A stretch of DNA of 64,000 bases. It comes from Diadema setosum (taxonomy: Eukaryota > Echinodermata > Echinoidea > Diadematoida > Diadematidae). Both the position numbers and the translations under genes were made by a program. Position 1 is the stretch's first letter; every line of letters starts with the position of its first letter. The notes below the pieces were generated by a model. That model was not told where the DNA came from. It did no database searches and saw only the letters and a list, made by a program, of their open reading frames with translations. Shown piece after piece: positions 11,100-22,654 of this stretch. Location of the stretch: positions 11,966,100 through 12,030,099 of the forward strand of contig CM067059.1 of assembly GCA_033980235.1 (NCBI GenBank). Direction: 5' to 3'.

Positions 11100-12470
11100 A
11101 AGAAATTAATAATGGGAAACAGTTTCCAGTGGAGTAACGTCAAAAACACTATGAACAGGTAGTGCCTCAGTAGAGTTGCTAAAAGCATATATTTTGTTTT
11201 TGAAGATTGAGAGATATTTCATTCGCTTTTATCCATTTGGCGACATTTTCTAATTCTGAATTTAATGTATTAACAAGGGCAAGTGGATCATTTTGCGAAT
11301 AAAAAAAAAGAATATCTGATGACCTACAAAATCATTCATGTAGACAATAAACAAGAATGGACCTATAAACTTCCCTGTGTGACGCCACGTTTGATGTTTA
11401 GCATTTGTGATTTACAGCCATTTAAAGAGATATATTGCTTCCTGTTCATGAGGTAGCTTCTGAACCACACCTAGTAGGCCTTCCCAAGCACTCCGTAATG
11501 ATGTAATTTATTAAGTGAAAATATCATGATTAATGGTGCTGAAGGCCAGATGAGATCAGATCAGAAGATCAGATTAGAAGATGTGTCGATAGCATGTGCA
11601 ACTTTTTCTATAAAACTCAATAATGCATGTGTAGTGCTATATTCTATTTTTCCTATTAAAATCAAAACTGGGAATTAGAAAATATATTATTGACTTATTC
11701 ATTGACAATATTGGACAATGTACAAAACAAAGAAATTGGTCGGTAATTATCAAAATCTAATCTGTCACCTTTTTTAAACAAAAGAAGGACTTTTGCTTTT
11801 TTCATACTTTCGGAAACGATGCCGTTGAAAAGGAAAGATTAAATATGTGAGCTAAAGGATCCGCAATTGACGATATTACCCCCTTTAGAAGGAAATTACT
11901 GATGGCATCGTGTCCAGCACTTTTTTAAAATTGAAATCAGAAACAATGTTGATTATTTCCTGCTTATTCGTTCTATGTTGGACTAAGAAACATTGAGCTG
12001 AAATTTGGTGGGCCTAGAAATTCAGAAAACTGTTTTTTTTTTTTTTGGGGGGGGGGGGGCAAGGGGAGCTAGGAATATTACTCGCAAGATTTTTCCCAAT
12101 GGAAGAAAATATTTATTTAGAATATTACACATTTGATGAGAATCTTCAAAAAAATTATCATCAAACCTAATTCATATAAGATTAGACTGTCTTATCATTT
12201 GGTATTTCAATTGCTTGCTTTAAAACTGTCTATGTATTTTGCATATTATGCCTGTAAAATTGTAACTGATTAGTAATTTTCTTTTCTTTTCTATGCGTAT
12301 AATTTTTGTCAGAGTATTTTTTTTTAACTATATAGGTAAGATATTAAGTTTTGATTGCTCAATACGTTTCACTTTGAATTTATGATAACATTTATATTTT
12401 TTCTTTATTGAACGAAAGAGCGATTTTCAGATCTATTGGAGCCTGGGTATTTTTTTTTTTTTTTTTGGTA
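11100..12470 (-). pseudogene. Decayed antisense LINE reverse transcriptase
   Basis: Read on the minus strand, this region follows the order of the LINE at 52184-55820. It has a segment equivalent to the inter-domain linker (about 12450-11800), then YRPISLL-like and fingers/palm sequence, and a stretch near 11360-11480 matching the conserved GVRQGS...NDF region. The tracts are broken by many stops and indels, so no domain is intact. A mixed T/G run at 12033-12059 interrupts it. It belongs to the same CR1-like family or a close relative. The identification rests on visible co-linearity with the better copy, not on a search. Confidence 0.65.
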
Positions 12471-12866
12471 GTTGGATGTTTATCTATACTTTTTGGAATA
12501 TGGTGTCCAAATGTAAAATAACAATCTTCATGAAGCATTCAAAGGACAAGTTAAATACAGGACCAGTCTGTAATGTCTAAACCAAAGATAGTAGATAACA
12601 AGATAGGAAGGCGCGCGATAAAAATCGACACAAAATGGCTGCCCTACATGACGATGCAAAAGAGAGCTAAGTACAAACTCAGTACACCTAGAAACATCAT
12701 TCATTTGAATCGGTAGCGGTATCTTTATTATCTTAAAAAGATTTGAAAATTATAGTCGTAGCTTTTTTTTTTCGATTAAGGGGATTATCTTGAAGAACGA
12801 GATTTTAAAGTAATAAGGATTATTTCGTGGAGGTAAAGATTTGGTAACTTTTGATAAACAACAACA
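12471..12866. other. No gene seen
   Basis: AT-rich spacer between the LINE fragment and the palindromic array. I see no motif of note. Confidence 0.45.
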
Positions 12867-14054
12867 ATAGCCATGTCTACACCTATCCAAAAACTTGTAG
12901 TTATACTAACTACGAGCGCAAAAATGCGTTCCCCTAGCCACGACAAAACTTCGATGCCGTTCACACCTACATGCAGTTAGCAAAACCTCGAGGTAAAGAT
13001 AACTACGATAGAAAATAAAGGGCGTCTAGTTTGCACATAGGGTTGCACACTATTGTGGAAAAAACTGAGCGTCGTGGTTAACAAAACTCCGTTCACATCT
13101 GTCATTAGTGAGGCTCACACCTAGGCCCCTTTACCCTAAGGTTTTCTAAACCTCGAGGTTTTGTATAAACTACGAGGCACTAAACTCCAAGTTAGCGTAG
13201 ATGTAGCTAGAAGCCATGTAGTTTAGAAAACCACGACAAAACCTTAAGGCGAAGACACCACAACAACACCACAAGATTTCTTAGGGTGTTGTCGTGGTTT
13301 AAGCGCGTAGTTTAAGCGCGCTGTGGCAGCGCGCTTAAACTATAGTCATGTCTACACCTATCCAAAAACTTGTAGTTATACTAACTACGAGCGCAAAAAT
13401 GCGTTCCCCTAACCACGACAAAACTTCGATGCCGTACACACCTACATGCAGTAAGCAAAACCTCGAGGTAAAGATAACTACGATAGAAAATAAAGGGCGC
13501 CTAGTTTGCCCATAGGGTTGCGCACTATTGTTCAAAAAAGTGAGCGTCGTGGTTCAGGTTAACAAAACTCCGTTCACATCTGTCATAAGTGAGGTTCACA
13601 CCTAGGTCCCTTTACCTTAAGGTTTTCTAAACCTCGAGGTTTTGTAAACTACGAGGCACTAAACTCCAAGTTAGCGCAGATGTAGACGCATGTAGTTTAG
13701 AAAACCACGACAAAATCTTAAGGCGAAGACACCACGACAACACCACAAGATTTCTTAGGGTGTTGTCGTGGTTTAAGCGCGTACTTTCGCGCGCTGTGGC
13801 AGCGCGCTTAAACTATAGCCATGTCTACACCTATCCAAAAACTTGTAGTTATACTAACTACGAGCGCAAAAATGCGTACCCTTAACCACGACAAAACTTC
13901 GATGCCGTTCACACCTACATGCAGTTAGCAAAACCTCGAGGTAAAGCTAACTACGATAGAAAATAAAGGGCGCCTAGTTTGCCCATAGGGTTGCGCACTA
14001 TTGTGGAAAAAACTGAGCGTCGTGGTTAACAAAACTCCGTTCACATCTGTCATA
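12867..14054 (+). repeat. Direct half of the palindromic array (units 1, 2 and part of 3)
   Basis: Unit 1 is 12867-13341, unit 2 is 13342-13814 and the partial unit 3 is 13815-14054. Units 1 and 2 differ by scattered substitutions and small indels. Unit 3 ends right after CACATCTGTCAT, where the inverted half begins. Confidence 0.85.
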
Positions 14055-15018
14055 GTTTAAGCGCGCTGCCACAGCGCGCTTGTATACGCGCTTAAACCAC
14101 GACAACACCCTAAGAAATCTTGTGGTGTTGTCGTGGTGTCTTCGCCTTAAGGTTTTGTCGTGGTTTTCTAAACTACATGCGTCTACATCTACGCTAACTT
14201 GGAGTTTAGTGCCTCGTGGTTTTCTAAACCTCGAGGTTTAGAAAACCTTAAGGTAAAGGGACCTAGGTGTGAACCCCATTTATGACAGATGTGAACGGAG
14301 TTTTGTTAATCACGACGCTCAGTTTTTTCCACAATAGTGCGCAACCCTATGTGCAAACTAGGCGCCCTTTATTTTCTATCGTAGTTATCTTTACCTCGAG
14401 GTTTTGCTAACTGCATGTAGGTGTGAACGGCATCGAAGTTTTGTCGTGGTTAGGGGAACGCATTTTTGCGCTCGTAGTTATTATAACTACAAGTTTTTGG
14501 ATAGGTGTAGACATGGCTATCGTTTAAGCGCGCTGCCACAGCGCGCTTAAACTACGCGCTTAAACCACGACAACACCCTAAGAAATCTTGTGGTGTTGTC
14601 GTGGTGTCTTCGCCTTTTTGTCGTGGTTTTCTAAACTACATGCGTCTACATCTACGCTAACTTGGAGTTTAGTGCCTCGTAGTTTACAAAACTTCGAGGT
14701 TTAGAAAACCTTAAGGTAAAGGGACGTAGGTGTGAACCTCACTATCGACAAATGTGAACGGAGCTTTGTTAACCACGACGCTCATTTTTTTCCACAATAG
14801 TGCGCAACCCTATGTGCAAACTAGGCGCCCTTTATTTTCTATCGTAGTTATCTTTACCTCGAGGTTTTGCTAACTGCATGTAGGTGTGAACGGCATCGAA
14901 GTTTTGTCGTGGTTAGGGGAACGCATTTTTGCGCTCGTAGTTAGTATAACTATAAGTTTTTGGATAGATGTAACGTTAGACATGGCTATAGTTTAAGTGC
15001 GCTGCCACAGCGCGCTTA
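14055..15018 (-). repeat. Inverted half of the palindromic array (units 4 and 5)
   Basis: Complementary copies of the units in the direct half, each led by the GTTTAAGCGCGCTG hairpin. Unit 4 is 14055-14521, unit 5 is 14522-14990, and a terminal hairpin lies at 14991-15018 with one changed base (GTTTAAGTGCGC). Confidence 0.85.
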
Positions 15019-16249
15019 AAAGAAAACTGTATTGACATTTTCTAATTGTCTGATAATTCTAATCTACATTTTTTGATGCCTACTACTGGAAAGAGAGGAC
15101 TCTAAAACCCAGGATAAGCCTGTAATGATTTTTTGAAAAAAATGAAAACGAGCAAGCCAAGGAACGATCCACACAATTTGGCCTACGTCACAGGTGCTCT
15201 TGGTGCACAACTCCGACATTAGCAAGACAAACTACATAATGCCAATTTACTGATGAAATCTCACACGAAGTACTGCAAAAGCTGTTATTTAGTATAATTG
15301 CAATATGGAGCTATAATAAACATGTTAAACAATATCTATTAATCTTTAAAAGCAATCTCTTCAACAGCTTTTTATTTAGATAAAACTTGTGGGGAAATTC
15401 CAGATATTTTATGCAAAATGAAATTGGCATCGTTATCCGAACGTGCTGCCCATAGAAGACTGTGTGTAAGTAACGTTACGCATTGATGATCATCGAGCGA
15501 TGGTTCGCCAGTTCAAACTAGACAACGATTTCTATCTAACGTAGATGAGGGCTGAGTGAATCTAAATCCAAATGTAGATAGACTCTCTTCAACGGCACGC
15601 ACGATTTACGCTTAGTGAGATGAAAACGGTACCCAGTACACATAGACTCTGAAATACTAGAACTAGGACTAGGACTACTGAGCAATCAAGAAGTAGGTTC
15701 TACGGCAGTCCAAGTTTTGATGAGTAGACCCTACACTCACTCACCGTCGACATTGCAGCTGTAACAGTTAGGCCCTATGTGCACAGCGCTAATAAGGCAC
15801 AGCGTAACGTTACATACCTCTGGTGCCAGAACTTGAAGAAAGTCCAGACGAAAGTCCAGACTCCAGTTCTAGGTCTGGACCCTTGTCCTGCAGGCACTGT
15901 TGTTCCTGTGCTGGATTTTTCAGGTAAGGTATCTGCTTTATGGATTTCCGATGTTTTGTAGTCGAGCTAAATCTCATAGTGGTGTTATTTACACCAAGGA
16001 CTAATGTTAGATTTAACAGTTTGTTTCAGTAGGCCTACTAGGACCCATATCTCGGAAGAGTGGCCTGACCACGTAGATTCTAACACAGTGTCGCCGCTTC
16101 GCGATCCCAGCGCTGGTGTAGGTATAGTGCTAGCGTACTTCCGTATCCATAGATATCTCTTCACCTTGCCAAATGGCACCAAACTCACAGGATATACTTT
16201 ATGATTCATATCCAACAGCTCGCGTTAAAAGAAAACTGTACTGACATTT
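15016..16249. repeat. 1.2-kb dispersed repeat family R1, copy 1, with flanking direct repeats
   Basis: The core (about 15035-16227) is nearly identical to 26605-27773, apart from short indels. It begins ACATTTTCTAATTGTCTG and ends just after a TCATATCCAACAGCTC phrase. A 25-bp direct repeat with one mismatch (15016-15040 and 16225-16249, containing AAAAGAAAACTGTA) brackets this copy. Copy 2 lacks that repeat on both sides, so it may be a target-site duplication. There are no terminal inverted repeats and no poly(A). Short open frames in both copies are not obviously coding. Confidence 0.8.
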
Positions 16250-16304
16250 GTGATGCGCTCCGTCGGAATGAGTCAAAAGTCGCAAAAAATGAAATCGTAG
16301 TGTA

Positions 16305-16323
16305 GGGGGGGGGGGGGGGGGGG
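16305..16323. repeat. Poly-G run
   Basis: Nineteen consecutive G residues, the source of the proline/glycine-rich spurious frames around it. Confidence 0.9.
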
Positions 16324-16474
16324 ATGGCCGAATGGGGCGGATGAGAGAGATATGGAGAATGATGTGAAGACGGCATGTGTGTGGGTATGTATGTCTATGA
16401 TGGAGATGGTTATTCCTCACGTGGGTTCGGGTGGGAGGTCGTGCAGTCAATAAAGACAAACACTCGACAGGAGT

Positions 16475-17994
16475 CCTGTGAACAGCAAGCAGAGAGGTCC
16501 GTTTTATTGACTCATAATATAGTCACAACACAATTACAGCTCCTAAAATGTACTTTAGGAGAACCCTTGAAACACTATGTGCACATCATCAAATCCGCAC
16601 ATGTTTAACACCAAAATAACTCATTCATAATAACACACAAATACCAAGTGAGTTTTCTTGTCTCTATAGCTATCATAAATCCACAATGGGGTATCAACAA
16701 TAATCTTATAACTGATGAAAGCATCTGCTATCAACAGCAGAGTGCAACCTAGAAACTCATTGTGTTATTTCACTAGACACAACTGTTCAAAAACATACGC
16801 ATATAAAGGAGGCACAGTATTAAAATACGTCCCAACATTACTACTGAGTCTTTCATAACCTCCCACGTTAAGGATCGAACTGCATGCAATGTATTGTGAG
16901 AACTATCACATGACATAAGAAGTATATATGATACGTCAGATGTATAATTATGGTACTATATCCATATGTACCCTGGCTTAATCCAATAATCATTATATTC
17001 ATGCACGTCTAAAACAATTGGGATCCTTAAAAGAAAGAATGTCTCATCTTGGACACCTGTATCAAACTCCTTCTTTACCATAGCCTCTACATAACACAAA
17101 TGTTACCATCGACACTAAGTACACACACCTCTAACCCGCTCATTGTAGCCTATAATTAACCGAGATAATTAACTCACATCACCTCTTACACTGAGACCCT
17201 CCTACAACATAAGCTATGCTGTAGCACTATAACTGCAACCTACACGGCCATCACAAGTCATTAAGGAATGCAATACAAAGGTTCCCTCTATTAATTAAAC
17301 CTCGGCTGAATTACTGTACAAAACCCTTATTGTACAACATTGTGCCTTTACTACACTGCACATCTCTTTTGATCAACTTTGATTCTTATCATCTCTTTCA
17401 CCTCAAATGCATTACAAATGTAGTATAGGTAAATAGCTTCCATTAAAAACCATCAACTCAGCATCTTATCACACTATTATAGGCGCCCCATACTACACAG
17501 CACCATGTAATACCAGAGTACACAGATCACGCTAAACGCCCTATACTGTTACACAGCGCTACATAATACACTCTTCAATACCGTAATTGGTCACGTACAC
17601 AAACCTACGCAGGCCTGCAGCCCTTGCATTGTACTACTGCACTACGAATACATTGTGCGCACAAGACTACGGCAGCCGCAATTAACTACATACGCCCGTA
17701 CACACAATATACGTCCGTAGACCGACTTAACACAGGTACGTACATACATAAGTTACCGTGCATTCAGTGCCATTGAACCAAACCACCATCAACCAGAGAC
17801 AAATAGAATGGCTTCATGTAAATTCTGACAAACACTCTCACTCCATATAATGTGCCTGTTTGGCCCTTAAAACTCTTCATAACAATTACCAATACTGATA
17901 ATACAGCACCATAACATCTAAGCACTGAAATTCTTGTATAATTTGCGACGTTCTCATTTTCATCAACTCACCTGTGAACAGCAAGCAGAGAGGT
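16475..17994 (-). other. Intron-like insertion bounded by a 24-bp direct repeat
   Basis: The same 24 bp (core GAACAGCAAGCAGAGAGG) occurs at 16475-16498 and 17971-17994. On the minus strand the upstream copy ends CACAG followed by GTGAGT, a consensus splice donor. The downstream copy is CTCTGCTTGCTGTTCACAG, a consensus acceptor with a pyrimidine tract. Splicing between them would remove 1.5 kb and leave exactly one copy of the repeat. The interior is AT-rich with no recognisable gene, and an AATAAA motif lies just before the acceptor-side repeat. No neighbouring exon was recognised, so splicing is a hypothesis. A simple insertion with a long target duplication is the alternative. Confidence 0.5.
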
Positions 17995-18549
17995 GCCTGC
18001 CACATGGGGGCGCCCCTCTGTTGCTGATGTACGTCTCTACATACTAGTAATTAGTACATCCCCACAGTAGTTATGCCTATATGTGAATTCTACAGACTCT
18101 AAGCTTTACACTGATATGTAATACAACTCATTTCGATATCCCTATAGATCATAAAAACGAATATAAACTACGTTTATGATGTCAGTCCATTTTCTAAATA
18201 ACGGAGAAAATCGCTCTCAAAGTTCAGGCTACGTTCAAGCTCACAACCTGTTTCTTTCAAGGGACGAAACAATACAGCAATCCTGCTTAGCGACGGCGTT
18301 TACGCTCCATCGTACGCACTACCGTATAAGGCGATAGCTTGGGTATGTAAGATAATTAACCAATCGCAGGACAGGTCTGTTATTAACGAATCTGACCAAT
18401 ACCGCAGCCCGAATGTAAACTTCGGCGCGTTTGTGTCCGTGCCGCTGCCGCCGCATGAATGAGTCGGTACGCGTTGTGTGTCGACTGCGTTGTGGTTTGC
18501 CGCAAGTTTTTAACTCACAAACAATGGGAAACAGTAAAAAGGAAAAAAG

Positions 18550-18849
18550 GCACGCAATGCGTCTTACGAGAAGCGTCTTTTAGCGAGGGCGATGATCGCT
18601 TCCATTCTCCTCCCATGTTGTTGTCAATGGAAACTAAAGAGGATGCGTTTAGCAAGTACCAATACCTAAATAGAACCTGAGAACCTATTGTAGGCGGGCA
18701 CGCAATGCGTCTTACGAGAAGCGTCTTGTAGCGAGGGCGTTCATCGCTTCCATTCTCCTCCGATGTTGTTGTCAATGGAAACTAAAGAGGATGCGTTTAG
18801 TATGCAAGTACCAATACCTAAATAGAACCTGAGAACCTATTGTAGGCGG
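18550..18849. repeat. Two-copy 150-bp tandem duplication
   Basis: GCACGCAATGCGTCTTACG starts at 18550 and again at 18698, and both copies run to CCTATTGTAGGCGG. The copies differ by a handful of substitutions and a 4-bp insertion, so the duplication is recent. The unit carries short open frames on both strands without a recognisable domain. Confidence 0.9.
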
Positions 18850-20977
18850 GGGTTCAAAAGACAGCATCGGTAGAAAAAGTCAATGAAGTTAATTAACGAT
18901 AGTCGTCTTTTGAGATCGTGTTCTTTGCGTGTACTAAAAACCCTGAAATTACGCACATGGTCGTAATGTTGCAGAGCATCAAAGACTGCTTTCGCGTCTG
19001 TTCTGCCGCAGCTGTATACAGCCGTAACATTCTGAATTCCCGCCATATTAGGCACATTTCCGAATTCCTTTATAGGCGTTGCGTGCACAGTAATTATCGC
19101 TTATCACGCTTGCCAATGCTGCACATATTATACGTATCAGAAGCAAAGGTTGATGTAGGCTTGACAGCTTCACGTTGGGTTTACAATGATTGTATCATAA
19201 ATATACTTCTTATTCTCAGTCACTTTTGTAATACCATAGCATATAAAAAAACCATTAACTTGTAGCTTAAGCTGAATGTTTTTTTTTTTAACATCACATT
19301 TGCAGTTACAATCTTTCTGCATTTGAGAAGTGGAGTATAGATAATAATACTGACAAATATTCGGAATTAATACTTAGGCCTTCTTCATTTCGTTTTGTAT
19401 TCACAAACCTTATTACAAAAAATGATTGTTTGATTACTTCGGGTAAAGGAACCACCGGCAATGACCGGAAAGGAACCGCATTTAATTTTCTTGTTAACGA
19501 ACCTAAGCTAATAGTGAACCATATTTCATTGTGTGATTAACGAACCTTCAGAATAATCAATTGTATTACCCCCCCCCCTCCCCCAAGGGAAAAACAGTTC
19601 AATGTCATGCGTTGTCAATAGTGATAAAAGGCCCGTTTTTATTTCGTAGTGTGTCTCAGTACTCCTGTGCTTATTTTCAAGGGTGTGCCTCTCTCAATGA
19701 TTGCGATTTATGTTCAACTACTTCTTTCACGCAAGCTTGAACAGGAAAAAGCTAAAATTCAGGCAAGGAGACAAGTTTTCTTCCATGAGATACACTCATT
19801 AAGACACACATCTATTCCCAAAAGTTGTGTGATTACTAAATGTGCTAAAGAATTGTGTCAATTACATGAATCAGGCACTATACAAAACGGTTGAAATCTA
19901 CTGAAAGTCGAACTTCTTTTTTTTTTTTTATTTCCATTTCAAGCGGGGATAGACTAGAAATTAGTTTGTCTATACTGGCAGGAGACATTACAGTTTTCCA
20001 GTACATGCTCCGCATTTAAACAGTCGCCATATTTTCGTGGTCAGAATCAGATAATGGACACATGATATATTATAAAAATACAATACAAAACAACGAATAC
20101 GCCAATGTACAAACATTATGAACTTCAATGAATTAAACTTACCTGTGACATTCTGCATGAAAAACAAGCACGCCGATTAAATAATATCTTAATAGAATTA
20201 ATAGAACACACAGCGATCATGCGTGGCAGATCAAATCAAGTTCAATTGGTGAGAAAGCTAAATGAAGTTAAAAAGTTGACTTCTTTTCGTTTCTCTTTCA
20301 ATTCATGAAAACCGAATTACATTGTATATCTATTGAAGAGGATTGTCTCTGTTGCGAACGATTGCCATATATAGCACTGTTAGTCTTCTGCGCTAATCCG
20401 AATCCCTAAATACTTTAATTTTTGCTTGATAATGTAATAACCCTGCTTATAACTTTATAAAGGACTCGCAAATTAAAAGTTTCAAACCGTATACTAAAAC
20501 ATTAGTACACGGTGTATTTCAAAAAAACATTTTGAATGTGTTGTGTGTTAGCATGTCAATAGCATCAATCTGCCTTTTATTTTCCGTACTTAAAGCGCAC
20601 AGAAACGTAACCAAACGTTACCAAATACAGTGAAATGCATTGTACGGCGTGGTACTATCATTAGAAGTATATCCCATTCCCCGTTTTTTTATTTGCTTGA
20701 AGCAGTCGTCAAACCATGTGTCATTTTCGTAGCGACATCACTTAGGAATTAGAATGTATGAAGATAATCGTTACTCATTTATTTTGCGCTACTATTATCG
20801 ATTATAGCATTTACATTTTTCAACTTGTATTGACATGAAGTATTATGTTACTGTATGGTTACGATTACGAATGTTGGTTATGAATTCAAAAGACTGGTTT
20901 ATTAATCGAACTATAAAGGTAATAGCTGTTTTGAAAGTAGTTCGATACAAGTTCAAAACGCAATCGAAGTCATCGTC
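18850..20977. other. No gene seen; small AACGAACC-type patches
   Basis: AT-rich, with no supported gene. A patch at about 19440-19555 contains repeated GGAACC and AACGAACC motifs, similar in style to 58386-58640. A C-run lies at about 19567-19583. Confidence 0.45.
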
Positions 20978-21005
20978 ATTTATTTATTTATTTATTTATT
21001 TATTT
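20978..21005. repeat. (ATTT)n tract, 3' tail of the minus-strand LINE
   Basis: Seven ATTT units. On the minus strand this is an (AAAT)n tail at the 3' end of the retrotransposon whose reverse transcriptase is at 21195-22628. Such a simple-repeat tail is typical of CR1/L2/Jockey-group elements. Confidence 0.8.
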
Positions 21006-21194
21006 AGTCATATTTATACAGGGTGGCCCTATCAGTAGTCAACGCACTGTTCTCCCTAGAGGCCCTGTGTCACAAACTCATTCATAAAAGTCAAACGAAG
21101 CAGACAAATAACACTATCCAGAAATATACAACAGAGATTACAGAAAATGGATCTAACAAGATCAACATAAATATCAGATAACAAATAACCCAGG

Positions 21195-22628
21195 TTATGA
21201 GGCGAAATGTTTCAAATAATTACAGCAAAATGTAGCTTTTGAAGGAGAACTGCGTATAATTGCAGGAAGTGCATTCCAATGCATAGCTCCAGAGAAAGAA
21301 AAAGCCCTTTTCCCACTCTCAGAGGTGACTCTAGGCAAAACAAGACCATGGGTGCCCGCCCTTCTTGTCCTGTACCGATGTGTACTACTGCATAGCGTGA
21401 AGTGATCAATCAAATAGGATGGAGCAGAACCATTAATTACATCATAATTTAAGAGCTTAGCCCGATGGAATCGCCAACGTTCCTCCATGGGAATCCAGTG
21501 CAAAGTTTTGAACATTTGAGAGGAAGGTGTTAAAGGATTTGCTTTCAGTATTATCCTTGCCATTTGTTTATGTTGTTTGATCAATATCGACCTGTTGCGT
21601 TGATTGCAATTCGTCCAGGCATTACAACAATAGTCAAAGTAAGGTAAGACCAGTGCATTACCAAGCAATCTAGTGCTGTCAAGAGTAAGATATTTTCTAT
21701 CTCGTCTGAGTAATGCTAATCTGGCTGCTATCTTTTTTGAGGTATATTTAATTTGCTCTTGCCAGCTAAGATGCTGGTCCATCCAGACCCCTAGATACTT
21801 CACACTTTGGACCTGTTTGATAATTACATTATTCACCTTAACGACCATATTCAGATTGGACTGAACAAACTTCTGTTGTGTGCCAACAACAAATACCTGT
21901 GTTTTATCTACATTGAGTGTGAGGTGATTCTCATCTAACCAAGACTTCACTTTCTTGAGTTCTCGGTTCAAAACCATTTCTATTCTTTCAGGATTTAGAT
22001 CACTGAACATCATAACAGTATCATCTGCATACATCATTATATCACATTCATCAACTACTCTTGGCAGGTCATTCATGAAAATAGTAAACAACAGAGGTCC
22101 TAAAATGGACCCCTGCGGTACTCCAACCTTTGTTTCATGAATGGCAGATTTCTTTTTTTGAACAACAGTATACTGAGTTCGCTCATTTAAGTAGGAAGTA
22201 AACCACTGAAGAGCTGTTCCCTCAATACCGTACATTTGTAACTTCCTAAGTAATATCGCACGATCCACTGTGTCAAATGCCTTCCTTATATCAAGGAAGA
22301 CAAGACCAGTAAAACTTCCTCTATCCATATTCCTCAATAAGAGGTCAGTAACAAAAGTCAAAACAGTATGAGTGGAATGGCCCTTTCTGAAACCCGACTG
22401 ATGGGGGGTAAGTAGCCCATTGTCAACAAAGTAATCATGGAGTTGGTTGTGTACACTTTTTTCAAGTATCTTGACAATAACAGGTAGTACTGAAATTGGA
22501 CGATAATTGTCAATATTAGCCTTGTCTCCTCCTTTGTGAATTGGGGTTACTTTTGCCTGTTTCCAACAAGAGGGGATAACACCTGCTCGAATAGAACAAT
22601 TATACATCTCTGTAACTGATTGTGTCAT
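21195..22628 (-). CDS. LINE reverse transcriptase (5'-truncated ORF)
   Basis: A 477-residue frame with no internal stop. It shows fingers (WKQAKVTPIHKGG near residue 22, NYRPISVLP near 41), palm motif A (LDIRKAFDT, about 112), motif B (GVPQGSILGP, about 169), the catalytic YADD box (200-203), a thumb with VKYLGVWMD, and a C-terminal region ending NYLKHFAS. This is the usual layout of the reverse transcriptase that copies the element RNA at a nicked chromosomal site. The frame opens at a methionine inside the domain, after the residues LELSVPP, so this is not the native start. The endonuclease is missing, so the copy is not autonomous. The intact frame suggests a fairly recent insertion. The clade (CR1/L2/Jockey group) is not resolved. 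Confidence 0.85.
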   Translation of the reverse strand: MTQSVTEMYNCSIRAGVIPSCWKQAKVTPIHKGGDKANIDNYRPISVLPVIVKILEKSVHNQLHDYFVDNGLLTPHQSGFRKGHSTHTVLTFVTDLLLRNMDRGSFTGLVFLDIRKAFDTVDRAILLRKLQMYGIEGTALQWFTSYLNERTQYTVVQKKKSAIHETKVGVPQGSILGPLLFTIFMNDLPRVVDECDIMMYADDTVMMFSDLNPERIEMVLNRELKKVKSWLDENHLTLNVDKTQVFVVGTQQKFVQSNLNMVVKVNNVIIKQVQSVKYLGVWMDQHLSWQEQIKYTSKKIAARLALLRRDRKYLTLDSTRLLGNALVLPYFDYCCNAWTNCNQRNRSILIKQHKQMARIILKANPLTPSSQMFKTLHWIPMEERWRFHRAKLLNYDVINGSAPSYLIDHFTLCSSTHRYRTRRAGTHGLVLPRVTSESGKRAFSFSGAMHWNALPAIIRSSPSKATFCCNYLKHFAS

Positions 22629-22654
22629 AGGGGGAACTGATAGCTCTAGAAAAC

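Larger units (their letters stand above)
12867..15018. repeat. 2.15-kb palindromic array of about 470-bp units
   Basis: Units begin with ATAGCCATGTCTACACC at 12867, 13342 (ATAGTC variant) and 13815, giving periods of 475 and 473 bp. The third unit stops after about 240 bp at 14054, where the orientation flips. Two inverted units follow (14055-14521 and 14522-14990). Unit boundaries carry a stem-loop with arms GTTTAAGCGCGCTG and CAGCGCGCTTAAAC (for example 13310-13340, 14522-14552, 14991-15018). Inside each unit are CACACCTA and TTTACC/CTCGAGG motifs in several orientations. No protein is encoded. It may be an amplified non-autonomous DNA element or a satellite seed. A 34-bp fragment of the same sequence recurs at 28634-28667. 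Confidence 0.9.
20978..22654 (-). mobile_element. 5'-truncated non-LTR retrotransposon (open RT frame)
   Basis: Minus-strand insertion of about 1.7 kb. It comprises the C-terminal two-thirds of a LINE protein, a short 3' untranslated region (21194-21006) and an (AAAT)n tail. Upstream of 22654 the in-frame reading meets a stop (TAA) and loses LINE similarity, so the endonuclease and the first part of the RT linker are missing, as expected for 5' truncation during target-primed reverse transcription. I could not identify a clean target-site duplication. Confidence 0.85.

Noticed and set aside
12867..15018. CRISPR-like or satellite-like array
   Set aside because: The units are 470 bp, without short repeats and spacers. 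The organism is eukaryotic, and the array includes inverted units.
16475..17994. LTR retrotransposon with short LTRs
   Set aside because: The 24-bp repeats are too short for LTRs. No primer-binding site, polypurine tract or gag/pol frame is visible.
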